A DNA stretch of 64,000 nucleotides. Origin: Dendrophyllia cribrosa. Lineage: Eukaryota; Cnidaria; Anthozoa; Scleractinia; Dendrophylliidae. A model generated the notes under the pieces. The model was given only the letters and a program-made list of their open reading frames with translations, ran no database searches and was not told the DNA's origin. Location: NCBI GenBank assembly GCA_024195265.1, contig JAJLRJ010000013.1, positions 5,248,612 through 5,312,611 of the forward strand, written 5' to 3'. Position numbers and translations under genes: made by a program. Of this stretch, positions 21,401 to 36,400 are shown one piece after another (position 1 is the stretch's first letter; each line of letters starts with the position of its first letter).

Positions 21401-24400
21401 ATCAAGTTCAGGCTTGAAAGGAATTCGAACCCATGACCTTGCGATACCGGTCCAATGCTCTATCCACTAAGCTATCAAGCCAGATGGATAAATGGTCAAT
21501 TGTGAGCTTACTTGTACAGCTGCCATATTTCTTGTCGCGGTCGTAGTTCGGTGTCAATGCACACCATGGTCGCTTGCTATTTTTCGATGTACAACTGTTA
21601 TAACGACGACCTTTGTAAATGAACGGGAACACGCAGCAGTAATTGGATGTTGTTCGCTTTCGACATTTTCCTGTAGATAAATAAAGGATAATAGAAGACA
21701 ACTCAATTCAATGCTGAAAATAGGTTGCAGCATTGTACATATTGCGGATATCGTATTGCACATGTTGCGAATATTGCGCATATGCATATTGCACATATTG
21801 CGCATATTGTACATATTGGGCATATTGCACATATTGCGTATAACGCGCATATTGCGTGAACATATTACGAATATTGCACGTATTGCGCATGTTGCACATG
21901 TTAAACATATTGCGCATGTTGCGCATATTGCACATATCGCGCGTATTGTACATATTGCGTGTATTGCGCATAATGCAGAGTCGGTCCTGCATACTGTTGG
22001 GTTTGGTAATGTCGTCATCGGGTAAATTACGATGTTAAATGGTTGGAATTATAAATGTCAGTCTTACCGGATATCCTATAGACGTCATTGGCCCACGGAC
22101 CTCCTTTCCCATTCTTACATCGATTGGACCGTCCGTACTTCCGGTAGGTCACGTGAGCTCTCGGACCAGTAGCACACCATCCCTGATGCTGTACAGCGAA
22201 GGCTCGGTAACCAAACCGCAGAGCAACAAGGGCACACTTCAAAATGGCGTCAGCTCGTCTTCGGTAAAAGTCCCGGATGAGAATATCTTTACCATCGCGT
22301 CCTGGAATGGCTCGTCGGCCGGTGTCTCGGTAGCAGCCCATGGATTTGACTGAGAACGCAAGGAAAATATGGTAATGGCCTGGTGTAATATCAGGAGCCT
22401 ATTGGTTATATCAGTATAGGCGAACTTTTGCTGACGTCAGTATAAGTATATTGATCCATAACAAATAATGGCATCGGTAAGATGAACCGTTCAGGGATTG
22501 ATTTCATTCATTTGACTTCTTAACAAAATAGATAAAATAACAGAAACTTCTGACGAACTTCTATGTTATATCTATCATTCTACACGAGTGTTGATGTTGA
22601 TTTATAGGCAAAAGGAGTTAAAAACGTTTTCAAGACTTCCTCCTTTGAGATTGTTTGCTACTTCACAAAACATTTATCCCGCTTGAAGTAATTAAAAGGG
22701 GCATTGTCCCGAATGATTATAGTGTTGTCATGGTTATGACCAGTGGCTTGCTTATCTTGAAATACTAAGAAAAAAATCGTCAAAAGCGATGAAAGCAAAT
22801 AATTATTAACTAAAGAGACAATAGACCTTTCCCGTATTCCTGTGAACAAAAGCACCAACTCGAGGCTGGGGTGGACAAAATACAGTGATTTGTGTGAAAT
22901 TGTCCACCCAAGCCTCGACCTCGCTTCAGTGTGTGTGCTCACCGGAGTGGAATGCGGGAAAGGTCTATAACGGCAATTTTGATTCCTTTATCGCCTGTAA
23001 CAAAATCAAATGTGATAAACTGTAATCCACTTCCACCCTTGCAATCCTGCACTTTATCTCCAAACTACTGCTTCTGTTTGGCTGGTAGTTGGTGATGTAA
23101 CATGGCAATAAGGTAAGCGAAATTTTGTGATTTCAGTGGGACAGTGCCCCTTTAATTAGCCGAGAGCTTATGAGGCATCAGTTGACTTAGAGCGTGTTCT
23201 GTTGGGGACAACCTTTTTTGGTTATTTGGGTTGGTTGGGTTTTTTCGTGTTCTATTGCAAAAAAAAAAAAAACGTTTTCGGTTGGTTTGGTTGATCAACT
23301 TTTTTAACCAGCTCTGAACCTGGTTGAAACGGTTGAAAACGATGGGTAGCACCCGCTGGCATATTGAGAGACGACAATTTTCGCGTGTCGTCAGCCGTAA
23401 CGTAATAAACAAATGGCGGTTTTTTTAATTAGGACATTCAAACCCTAGATTAAGGTGAAATTTCTCGTTTGTTTACGCTTCAAAGCGAACCCAGCTCAAC
23501 AGGCTCTAATTCATTTGTAACTGAAGATGATTTTTTTTTTGCGGTTGACGGATGAAAGCGTCAAATTGTTAATCTCACTGTATCACGAACATGAACACAA
23601 ATTCTCCGACGTGAACTTCAAAAAGAACGTCTTCTACCACTTCGGATACGGCAAGGGCCAGAGCAGCAACTTCACGGATTCCGGCCGCCATCTTGGCGAA
23701 GTTAACCCGAGTTACATAAAGAAGGCCTGGTAATGATTATCCCCAGGCCAAATCGCGTTTCAACCAAAAACGGTCAGAAAGGCCAGAAAAGTGTTCTATA
23801 GATGGTTTCTACGTTACGTCACGGCTGCCATTTTGGTGTACAACTACAAAAGAATTTCAATGAACTTCTTTTGTTATGTACACCAACATGGCCGCCATGG
23901 CCTTTGTCATTTGAGTCCCAAAGGACTGAAGGTCACGTGAGTGAAAACCATCTATTGGGACACCTCAACCAAATCAACCAAAACTGGTTTAGGTTGAAAC
24001 GGTTGTCCTCAATAGAACACGCCCTAAGTTGTGAACTGAATAAAAATAACTTACTTATAGCTCCTGGTGTCACTCTTATAGGTTTCGCTGAAAAGACAAA
24101 AATACAAAATTGAATTTAACTTGTCAGAGCTTTAGACGTATCACGAATTGATCTCAACAGCAAGCAAACAAAAACAAAAACACAAACAGCAAATAAGCAA
24201 GTTGTATTCTTACGGCGTCTTCCTCCCCTGCAGTACCCCCACAGTTTGTTTTTGTTGTAGTTAGGAGCGATTGCGCACCATCTCCTTCCGCGTCGAGTTC
24301 TTGCGCAACCGTTGTATCGACGCCTGCGATATGTGAACGGCACACAGCAGTATCCTACTGTAGTGCGAAGCTTACACTTCCCTAAAATGGTAAAACATAT

Positions 24401-25337
24401 TTAAGGATAATGGTTGTTATGACTGATTACGATGACTATATATTTATGATATATGAAAGGATAAATATATGTTGAAGTCTGATTAGTTCTTTCCTTCGAA
24501 CCTATTGGCTTATATATCATTTTAGTGGGGGTCATCCAATAAGCCCCTTGCAGCTGGGAGTCACTGACCTACTTTTTACATAAATATTTTGTATCATGGG
24601 TTACAACTCAAAGACCAATATCAATGTAAAGAGCATGACAAAATTCAAGTCAAGTCAAGTCAAGTTCAAGTTTATTGCCCTATATTAAAAACAGTTACAT
24701 AAATATAATGGCTAAGATGTGAGCCCTATAACATTTGAAGGGTGAGTTTTTATAACAGTTTGAATATTTGAAAAATTCACCTTTAAACGCTAGAGGCCTT
24801 AAACTTGGTCATTTAACCTATTGCAAAGTGTTCTTTTCATTTCTGTTATTTCTAAGGTTATAGCCCACAGTTAAGTGAAAAGTGGATCACGTGACCTTAA
24901 AGCTGCAAAGAGCCCTTTACTGGGAAAAAGAAAATCGTCCGTGGACTCTGGTATCCAAACACTAAAAATAATCTTTTCTGCAGGGACTCACAGATCTATT
25001 GCTTTGCTATGCTTTTTAATTCAACATTGCTAACTTTCAAGGAACGAAAATTTATTTAAACTCATCATGCACCTGAACTGTTCCATTAGTTGGCCCTCAT
25101 AATGGTTACCACAGAATGTGTCGGTTATTCGCTGGTTGAAAAGGATTCTAATTAATTCAAATTTTTTACCAAACGGTTCCAATTACCAATCCTTCACTAC
25201 AAAATAAACATTTAATGACTGATCCTTCGGGAAACAGTGAATTTTGTTCCCCGAGAACCTGGATGTTTTTCTTTGACTTCGTCTTGGGAAACATCGAGAT
25301 TCGAGGGAAACAGTCATTAACCCTATTCGGCCTGGGT

Positions 25338-25368
<31 letters not shown>

Positions 25369-28300
25369 AACTAACTTTCAACATTCATAACTTCTTTAAT
25401 ATGTATTCAAACGCCATCAAACTTTGTGACTTTTCCTAAAATTTATCTGGCAACAATTTCATATGACAATTTTTTGATCACGTGACTTGACGTTTCCATG
25501 ACAACAAGATTTTGACAGCCATGTTTTTGGAAATTTGCATATTTATACCTTTGAATGAAGAAAAACAATGTTTATTGGTATAACTTTTGTATTTTTACGT
25601 AATTTAGCGTTTATTTATTGGTTTTAATTAATTTTGCGTCAATTTGGACGGTTTTTAAGAGGTTTTAAAAAAATTCAGAAATCCAAGATGGCGGATCCAA
25701 GATGGCGGACGTATAACTAATTACCTAATAACTACGTCATATGACGTCATCGTTCCATTGTGCGGACCGCAAAGGAGACAGTTTTTTGGACGTACTATGT
25801 ACCCTCTAGGTTTCATTGTCATAGTCTTAATGTTCTTGAAGTTACGAGGGGGGGGTGGGGCACAATGTGCCCCCCCCCCCCCCCCCCCCAGGCTCAGGAA
25901 CTCAAAAAAAGCCCAGGCCGAATAGGGTTAAGTGATTTGTTATATAGCAACACAACACAGTTTGAAAAACTCGCCGGGCCACCTTTTGTGACGGTCTGAT
26001 CACGCGCGCCAGCGGGCAACAGTGTACTGTTACCGTCTGACGTCAAAAATATTGCCCACTTTCGCAGATGTTGCCCGCTCATGGAAGTCTGACGGGAAAC
26101 TGTTAGATGTCAAGTGACCAAGCAGTGAACGTGCGCGTTAAAAAAATCCAGCTATATAACAACGCATTTTATAAATATTAACATGTGATTATCTCGGGGA
26201 TCACACGAGATAACACTTGTAATGAAATGCTTTAATAACTATAAAGGTGCACGTCATTGCCATATACCTGCAATCCTGTATACGTCATTAGCCCAAGGTC
26301 CTCCTTTGCCGTTTTTGCATCTGTTGGATCGTCCATATTTTGCAAAGGTTCTATGAGCCCGCGGTCCTGATGCACACCAGCCGCCATTTTGGATTCCGAT
26401 GATTTTGTTGCCTTGCTTTATAGCTTCAGCAGCGCACTTTTCAATGGCGTTTATTCGTCGTTGGTAGTTTCCTCTTAGAAGACGGCTTTTTCCGTCCAGT
26501 TGTGGAATTGCTCTGCGAGATGTGTCCTTGAAACAGCCTATTCTTTGAACTGTAAAGGGAATGAGCAATTTTTAAGTGCATTCAGAAAGAGCTGGTACCT
26601 TTATCGTATATGCTATTCCCTACAGCTAGAGAAACGTGTCGCTAAACGCTTTGTGCAGAGTTAATTATTTGATGGGTCAATGCATCGAATGTCTTAATTT
26701 TACCACAAAAAATCTCTTTGTAAAGTAAAATAATGACTTGGATGAAATCAGTAAAAAAAAAAAAACGCGCTCTTGGAGAGCACCTGAGCTGCTTTCAATA
26801 AAACTGAATAGAAGAAAAAAGTTATTACGTACAGTACTGTCGAAAAGAAATGCAAACGAACTTCGTCGAAGTTCGCCTATTGTTCTGGCGAAATATCGCC
26901 GAACTTTTGTTATAAGACAAAAACATTTATTTTAGACAAAACAAAGTTACTTACGTGTTATCGTTGTTGTTATTCTGATAGGACGGACGGCTGAATGAAA
27001 CAAAACGCTCAAAATTAGTTTGAGTTTCTCTTAAGTTAAAGGGGCATTGTCACGCAGATTTCGCTGTGTTTTGGTCAAAATACACTAAATATGTGACAAA
27101 GTACCTTTGCTCAAACATAAAATTGCTTTTAGAACACCAAGAAGATAATATCAAGTGATTTCTTCAAGGAGGAACAAATCATAATAAGTTTTTCTGCGAT
27201 TTTTCCACGACTCTTGGGAGGAACTTGAAAAAATTGGCCAATTTTTTCAAGTTGCAATCCATTTCCATCCTGGCCATCCGCAGCCAAAGATAACGAATAC
27301 TAGTTTCTGTGCACTGGTAGAGTATTTGTCAACAAAACTGGACCATTATTTTAAGGTTTCCATTGAAACAAATATGTTTTTTGGCTTTTCAAAGTGATAC
27401 TAAAAATAGGTGACAGTGTCCCTTTAAACGCCATTTGTTTCGACCTTCATACTTTTTTTTCATACTTTTTTTCATACTTTTTTTTTCTTTTTTTTTTTCA
27501 TACGACCTTCATACCCGAATAATAAACCACAATTTTAACGCTGTTGATAAGGGTATTTCATAAAATGTCGGCGATTATAAAGAAACGTTTATGTCTTTAA
27601 AGAAATGAGTCTAAAACTAACGAACAACAATATCAAAAAAAGCAAACGGACGGACGGCTGAACAAAGAGAGAAAGACGCACAAAATTAGTTTGAGTTTCT
27701 CTTATAGGGATAGTATCACGAGGTCGAAACTTGAAAACGTCGGCCCACTTTTCAAGTTTGATTCCTCAAATTCAAAAAGGCCGTCGAGAAGTGGAGGTAT
27801 TTGTTGAATAAAAAAAAATCCGTTTTGATAGCCAAAAGAAAGAAAAAATCACTTTTAACAGTGATATGTCCAAAATTCCGGTGCAAGAATAGTGAACAGT
27901 GCCGCGCGTGGAACCTCGTGATACTATCCCTTTAAGTTAAAGGAAACGCCTTATTTGTAAATAAATTTATACTCTACACCCATGAATGATTAGGATTAGG
28001 ATAAATAATAAAATGTCGGCAATTATAGAAAAAGCCCACACTTTCATGTATTTAAAAACAAAAACAAAACAAACCAACCAAACAAACAAACAAACAAACG
28101 AGAGGAGTTAAATATGATCTTTGTCTTCTTATAGGTTTAATAGCATGGGTACATTCCTAAACTATAGCTTATTTTGCAACTCTCAGTCAGTAAATTAATA
28201 GTGATATGAGTATATTCGGGAAAAATATGAAAATGTGTAGGGTGATGAACTATATCATAGTTAGAAAGGGCTTATAACTTCATGCTTTTAATGAGACAAT

Positions 28301-30417
28301 CTCAAACTCATTAAAAATTCATCAAGTTTGGACAAAGAAAATCACTACCGTGAAGGATGTTTGGATCAGTGATATTTTAAATTACCATACATTTGGCGAA
28401 CAATTGCTTTGAATTTCTCCAAGAACTTTAAATGGTTTGTGAAGCTATATCAAATACTCGAAACAGTGTTTCATCAGGTATCCAAACACCACGAACTCGG
28501 TTTAAAAAGACTCGGCTGTGCCTTGTTTTTTCAACCCACTTCTCGGTGTTTGGATATCCTGATGAAACACTCTTCCTCGTGTTTGATATATTACACCTTA
28601 ATTAGTGGCAAACTTTCATTCATAGTTTCTTCATTCGCAACATGATACTCTTAGAGATCAAATATTCTCTTACGTTTTCGTCCTCCGCAATATCCGTACA
28701 ATTTATCTTTATCGTAACTGGAAGTGAGAGCACACCACGGACGCTTGGATCGAACTCTGGTACAGCGGTTGTAACGTTTGCCGCGATAAACGAATGGGAA
28801 CACACAGCAGTCGCCACGAGAAGTTCGAGTGCGGCAAGAACCTGAAAAAAAAAATAGAACAAAAAATTAGTATCGTATTATTAAATCCGCCCTATACTTT
28901 GCTAATACGCGCGAAGGCGCTTAATAATCATTTAAAATAGGTGAACTCTCTCAAAGCGGGCACCATTGTGAGGCGAAAATCTCCCTAAGGTGGACATCGA
29001 GGGCTGGCTGTTTTTGGCCGAATTTCACTTAATTTGTTGTAACTTAACTATCTATAAGGCGGGCACTTCTCTAAAGCGGACAGCTGGAGCGCCGGTACGT
29101 CCCGAGAATGTCCGGCTTAGAGATCAGAGTTGCTACTATACTTTGTTTTATCATTTGAAAAATAAATTGTTGTTGTTGTTAAGCTAGCCGAATGCTACCG
29201 AAAACTAACGGATTGCCACCGACCGCTTGTCGATTACTTCTGAAAGTTGCCATTAACAACTTACAACAGCAATCCTCGGGGGATCGGAGTCAGGATTTCC
29301 ACCGTACATTTCAAATAAAATATTAAAAGTTTAAATAAACGATAAAGACACATAAATTCACTTAGAAGACCTTTTTTACCTTTTAGAACATAAACATCGT
29401 TGGCCCATGGTCCTCCTTTTCCATTTCTACACCTGTTATATTTCCCGTATCTACCATACGTGCGGTGACCCGTACGCGATGCCGCACACCATCCCCCGTG
29501 CTGCACTGCGAATACTCTATAGCCTCGTTTGTATGCAGCCAGAGCACATTTCCTTATAGCGTCCCGTCTTCTTCGATAATGTCCTTTAAGAAGACGACTT
29601 CTTCCTTCCATGGTTGCTATTGCTCGGCGGCCTGTGTCTCTGTAGCAACCCAGTCCCTTTGCTGAATGAAGAAGACGAGAAAGCATTCAATTATTTTTTT
29701 TCTAAAGTCGGCAACAGAGACAAACACAGATCATTGAGTTTTGAAAGAAGTCCAAACTATTACTCTTGCAACTTTCAAGCGCTCTTGTCGACTTCAGTGC
29801 GCTCTTCATGACTCTCCTCCGTTTACCAAAAGTTTCAATTCGCATCAACTCTCGTCGACTCTTGTAGGTCTTAAAGTGTAAATGTCATTATATCGAATGC
29901 TGGTTTTTGTGGAAGGAGGAAAAACCGAAGAATGGGGAGAAAAACTTCGGAGCATGGACGAAAACCAACAACAATCTCAACTAACATATTGCGTCGCTTC
30001 TGGGATTGGAGGGGGGAGGGGGGGGGGGGGGGGGGGGATGTTACGCGGGTATATTGGGTTATATTTCAGTTTGGGCTCTATCATGTCGTTGTCTTGTTAG
30101 TTGTTCTACGTAGTATCAGCTTTGCTCACTATGTTTGTATTACTATTTTTGGCTGATCAGATCTTCTCCAGATCCTACGTATTCCAGCAGCATTTTCGTT
30201 CGCGATCCTTTGCTCCTTGTTTTACTATAAATAAGTCAATTTTTTATTCACCGTTCTAGAAAAAATGGCTGCTGATAATCTGAAGCTTTCGTGCGTTCGA
30301 AATATTATACCCCGTTCTAGGAAACGTCTCTAAAATGGATACCCCGTTCTAGATCAGGAGTCCCAAAATCACGACCCCGTTGGGCGGCACATACCCGTAT
30401 AGGTATTTTGGGGGAGT

Positions 30418-30456
<39 letters not shown>

Positions 30457-33400
30457 GCCCGGGTGATGGACCTGGGGCGCAATGGTGGGAGACGAATGCT
30501 TCCGCCATTACAACATCCCTGCTCTTTGGACTTGTCTGTCCCGGGGTTGAGAACAGTACATTTCAATAGATTGTTTTCACGCACGTGACCGGCGGCCATA
30601 TTGGAGTGCTAAAACAATAGGAAATGTTTGAATAAGAATAGACCTTAAGTCCCATAGGACTTAGAAAATCAATATGGCCGCCGTTTCATTGTTTTGGGAC
30701 ACCAATATGGCTGCCGTGATGTCAAGTGCAAACGCTCAAAATCACTGTTTAACCAGTTACACTTGATATAGGATTCTTGATAATAATTGTATGGGAATGG
30801 ATTTGACGGTTGCAAGTACAAAAACAACATTTTGAACTTGACAATATAACAGGGGTTGGAATGTTATTAACGAATAACCTCGATATTAACTAATTACCAT
30901 CCGCACTAACCTCTTAATCCAACGGTGACGCGAATCACACGTGCTGAAGAGAAAGAGAAAAGCGTTAATATTAAGTTGGGAACTAAGAATTCAAAGTAAT
31001 AAGGTTAAATTGAGTGGTGCTCTCAAGGTTTTAAGGGAAAGACAAGGACGAAAGTAAAACAACCACAACGACAGCAAAGGAAAGGAAATTCTAAAAGATT
31101 TCCTGAAATAATAACAACAACAACAACAAACTTGTTATTGTGCGTTTAAAAATCACAACGCGCTTACAGTACTTATTATAATACTGACCTCTTGAAGGAG
31201 GAACAACCGGTTTTACCGGGCGAACTGGTTTGCGACCTACAAGAAAAACAAAAGGTTTAAGTTAACAAACCAATATTACAATGCAACAATCTTTCGATGC
31301 GAATTAATTCAAAGAAATAATTTGTTTTTTAATTCTTACGGTAACAATTGCCCCATTTCTTGTCACGATCAAAATTGCCTGTCAATGCGCACCAAGCTTG
31401 TTTGTGGTTTCTTCTGGTACAACTGTTATAACGACGACCTTTGTAGATGAACGGGAAGGCACAGCAATAACGCGATGTTGTCTTCCTTCGACATTTGCCT
31501 GCGAGGAAAAGGATCCATGTACAGAAACATCATTAATACAATGTTGATCGAAAACAAAACAAAATTAAAAACAAAAGCAATCACAAAAGATTTGATAGTT
31601 AATGGTATTTTAATAGGTCAGCCATTAATTAATCATCAATCATTCGTTTAATCCTTTTAACGTCGTCAACTACACTTAACAGTAACTGTAAGCTAGTTTT
31701 CATTTACGTCACGAATTAAAGAGTTAAAACAAAACAAATATGGAAAAATAAGACTTCTTTGAAGTATAAATTGATTAAAAGTTAACAACTTAGAAAAGTA
31801 AAAATTTAAGAATAACTAGAACTTTAAATGATTATAAGCCATATCAAATATAGCTTGGACTCAACCTACCCGATACACTATAGACATCGTTAGCCCATGG
31901 ACCCCCTTTGCCGTTCCTGCATCGTTTTGACGGTCCGTACCTCCGGTAGGTCACGTGAGCTCTTGAACCAGTAGCACACCATCCTTGATGCTGCACACTA
32001 AACACTTTATAGCCTCGCCTTGCGGCTACCAAAGCACATTTCTGGATTGCGTCTTTTCTGCGTCGGTAGAAGTCTCGTACGAGGATATCTTTGCCATCCA
32101 TTTGAGGGATGGCGCGACGACCGGTGTCTTTGTAGCAACCAAGAGACTTGACTAAAGAATGAGAAAATGTGGTGTTAAAGTCGCAACTACGAAAAACGAG
32201 ATTTATTTTTGATGCGACGTTGTAAAACAACTTTCGTCATCAGCGCTAGTGAGCTTGTATATAAAACCACGCATACCGGCTTGGAAATGTCGACGCAAAC
32301 GATCATAAACAAACCACAGCAGTTACCATATAAAAAATGAAAAAAACTTACTTGTGATTCCATGGGTAACTCGTATGGGTGGAGCTGAAGTAAAAGCAGA
32401 TATAACAATGCAGTTAAGCGTAACAAAATACATTTTTTATAAATGTCTCCGTATTTTAATATCAGATTAATATATCAGATTAATCCTTTTTGATGAATGT
32501 CGCTTGACAAAAATAGTACCGCGAGTAGAGAGTTGTTAAGGCGACCCTATCATTTTTGATGAAATTCGAGGTGTAATTGATATCTTCATTAAGCAGTCTT
32601 TAGCTATCAAGCGTTTGCATCAAACGCTCTGCATCCACAAAAGCGAAAGCTCTGCATCCACGGAGTCTTTGAAGTTTTGGTTAAAAAGGGAGCAGTTTTG
32701 AGCCCTGATATCAAAACACACCATGCTGCATGTTTTTCTTTGTTGTTGCGATATGAATTTTTATGGGACCGTTTGAAATATCACCGCCGAAACTAACGCA
32801 ATACGACAACAATATGTTGCGTTTTACTGGAAAATCAGGGGCTAAAAAATCAGTAGCCACGCAGCTCTTTAGAACCTCTAATTTCATTGGATCTGGGTAT
32901 CACGCAGCTCTATTGTTTTCAGGTCTAAGGTCCATTGTTGTGTTGTTTGTTCTATCGTTTTCTCAACCAATCAGAGAAGATCTTGTAAGAGCTGCCTACC
33001 GCCCCTAAAAAATTGCTAAACAATAATTTCTTACATCTCTTTCCTCGGCAGTATCCCCATGGTTGACCTTTTTTGTAGCCTGGTACTACTGCACACCAGG
33101 GTCTGCTACTTCCTCTCTTGGTACAACCACGGTATCTGCGCCCGCGATATACAAATGGGAACACACAGCAGTTTCTTTTAACTGTTCTCTGTCGACATCT
33201 CCCTGTGGAAAGAAATGGAATTATTTATAGTCTTTACATATATGTTATCATATCTTCCCGCTGCCTCAAACTCGAGCAATCAAGGTAAAGGAAAAACTGT
33301 TCGAGAGAGCGTAGGTTTAAGATGCCGAACATTGGTGAACAAATTATTTTTAACCCTTTAACTCCCAGGAGTGCCAAACATCAAAATTCAAGAAAAATAC

Positions 33401-36400
33401 CAAATTTAATTTTGTAAAATATTGAAAAACAAATGGTACCATACAAAAGTGCTGCCAAAGAGGTTTCATTTGAATGGTCACACCATAGGGTTTCATCCAC
33501 AGACTCAAAAGTTAGAACTACATTACATTTCTTCATAGTTGACTCTGGGAGTGAAAGGGTTAAGAAGAGTTACACCTCAGTGCCATTTTTTCGGGATTTG
33601 AGATTGGTTTTATGGAATTATCTCTGTAACGCTTCAAGTAATTGAAAAATGCCATCATAGGTTTGCATTATGAATGCTATGTTATGTTTTGTGAATTTAT
33701 TTATTTGTGCGAGAGGAGAACAAAGGGTGGAGGGAAAAATTTGTGAAATTTACAAAAATAAGAAATATTAAAGATTTAATGAAGTTTTAAAATTAGAATA
33801 TGAAGTTAATAACTAGTAGATGGACACCAAAACAAACAGTCTGCCATCAACCTGAGGTGCTCTTGTATGGGTATCATCTGTTTGGTGGTGTTAAAAAATT
33901 CTTAAAACACTTACAATTTCATTTAAATTTAGATGTAACGCGCTCTTAAACTAAACTAAAATATGATACAAATCTACATTGCTCTTCACTGTTGCGTAAA
34001 CCACTTTATGGTGTTGCAAGTCATTGTGAACGACATTGAGAAAAAAGAAGCACCGAGAGAAGTTTTAGGTATTGTGACATAAATCGAAGGGCTCTAAGAG
34101 CCATCTCGTGAATACGAAACAACAACGTAAGGTTAAGTGCACAGATCGGTTTTAATTTTCCATATTGAATTTGAAGTCAAAGAATTGAAGAGTAAAACAG
34201 ATTTAACGTGACATAAATATGCATCATGTGAAACGAGACTGTCTGGACAACTGGATGACGTAATACACTGGGGAATTAAAAATGTTTGACTTTTCTACTC
34301 AGAATAACGCCACTTATTCAGTAACAGCAATCATCTTTTAACACGTAATTCACTGGGGAATTTAAAAAAATACAGATGATGGAACGAGTGAAAATTTGCA
34401 TATCTGTCCCCGTATACTACATCTCGTTCAACGCTTCTCGTATTCACGAGATAAAGAGAATTGAAGAAACACTCACCTGAAATCCTGTACACGTCATTCG
34501 CCCATGGTCCTCCCTTTCCTCTTCTGCATCTATTGGATCGTCCATACTTTGCAAAAGTTCTTTGAGCCCGCGGTCCTGATGCACACCAGCCGCCATGTTG
34601 AACACCGATCACGGAGTAACCGCGTTTTGAAGCTTCAAGCGCGCATTTTTTGATCGCATATTTACGTCGCTGGTAGTTTCCTTTTAGAAAACGACTTTTT
34701 CCATCCAGTTGTGGAATGGCTCTGCGAGACGTGTCTTTGAAGCAACCAATTCTTTGAACTGAAGAAATCAAAAGAGAAACACATTAAGGGTTCTGGTCAG
34801 CTCGAGGTTATTTAAATTATTTTGAAAATAACTGGGCTTCGGTAAATAGGACAGTCCGAGATTTTTGATAAAATTTGTCAAGTTCACGTTTTTTAATCAT
34901 TGTCACATATATATCGCTTGTATGCCCGATATGGGCGTAAATACGGTAACAATGATTGGTCCCGAGGAAAAAAACAACAAAATTAACTGTTTCCTGAAGG
35001 ATCAGTCAGTCAGTGATTTGCTATATAGCAACACAAGGCATCATAATCATGCCACCTTTTGCCCGCACGGTCTGATAACGTGCGCTAGCGGGCAACAGTG
35101 CACTGTTACCCTCTGACATAAAAAATGTTGCCCGCTTTTGCAAATGTTGCCCACTTAAGCCGCGGCTACACGTGCGATTTTTTGCTTGCACAGGTGATGC
35201 GATTTTTTACAAAATTGTCGCGTCGCCAGCGCACGGTAAAAATCGCACGTGTAGCCATCCATGAACATGCGAGGCGAGAGCTGAAAAAATCGCAGAAAAA
35301 AGTCGCAAGAGTTGAATGTTTCGTGATAAAATCGCGGACATTGTCGCTCGTGTAGCCGCCCTGCAACTTTTTTCTTGCACTTGCGACGCGACAAAGGGGT
35401 ATCTAGCCAATAAGATTTAAGAACTAAAGCGAGGTTCAGGCTTAATTATCAACCCAGCCTCGCGCGGTCTTTGTTGCAACATTTTGTCACCAAAATTTGT
35501 CACGCGTGTAGCCACCACCGTGCGCTGGCGACGCTGATTTCCCTTTCGTAAACGGTCGATGCCATTTTTAACGGTCGATGCCATTATTAGCAAACGGTCG
35601 ATGCCATTTTTCACGGTCGATGCCATCATTAGCATTCATTAGTAACCAAGCCTTTTGAAATGGTCGATGCTATTTCTCTTTAGTTTATGCGTGGATTGGG
35701 ACGAAAGTAGGCTATCATTATTAGATAAAATTGGGCCTAGGTAAAGCGATTATTAGATCTAAGCTAGATTCGCGGTTAGGTAAGATTTAGGGTTAGGGTG
35801 ACCCGTTATTGATATATATTAAGAAAAGCACCTTTTATAATTAAATTTTTCTTGGATTTGCCGGATCAATCCAGTGGTCTTGTGGTAAAGGAGAGATGCT
35901 AACATGCAGAGGTTCCGGGTTCGATTCTAGGTAATTAATTGCATTTTTCTTTTTCTGATAGAAAAAATAATTCTAAAATTAGTGAAAATTTTTCTAAGTG
36001 TAGCTAAAATGGCATCGACCGTTTACGAAAGGGAAATGTACGCTGGCGACGCGACAATTTTGTAAAAAATCGCATCACCTGTGCAAACAAAAAATCGCAC
36101 CTGTAGCCGTGGCTTTATGGACGTTTGGCGGGAAGTGTTTGTTAGATGCCATGTAACCATGAATCAACCAATGAATGCGCGCGTTTAATTGTGAAAAAAT
36201 CCAGCTATATACTATTCAGTTTGTTCAGCAACAGTAGTGACGGAAATTACAATACAGTATTTTTATGAAAACCTATTGAAATATACCCAGCACTTACGAT
36301 AGCTTACGATACTTAAGATAGCTGACAACAAACGTTTATGGATAAGTTTTGAGGGAAGATAAGTACAGTCGGATCTTTCGTACAAAAAATCATCCAGGTT

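Larger units (their letters stand above)
35157..36114. mobile_element. PIF/Harbinger-like nonautonomous element with TTA target duplication
   Basis: TTA then AGCCGCGGCTACACGTGCGA at left; TCGCACCTGTAGCCGTGGCT then TTA at right. A 3-bp TTA duplication is typical of PIF/Harbinger. It carries a second hairpin (35538-36040) which in turn holds a SINE. A relative is at 55113-55556. Confidence 0.65.
34955..36205. mobile_element. Element Y, copy 2, split by the TTA-flanked element
   Basis: Blocks 34985-35155 and 36116-36205 match 25932-26165 when joined (GTGATTTGCTATATAGCAAC ... AATCCAGCTATATA). Confidence 0.6.

Noticed and set aside
21405..21482. Possible tRNA gene
   Set aside because: A and B boxes are present but no full cloverleaf or acceptor stem pairing is seen; called a SINE head.
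21711..22025. ORFs of 94-154 residues over the CATATTGCG repeat
   Set aside because: A stop-free minisatellite opens several frames on both strands. No splice continuity and no domain.
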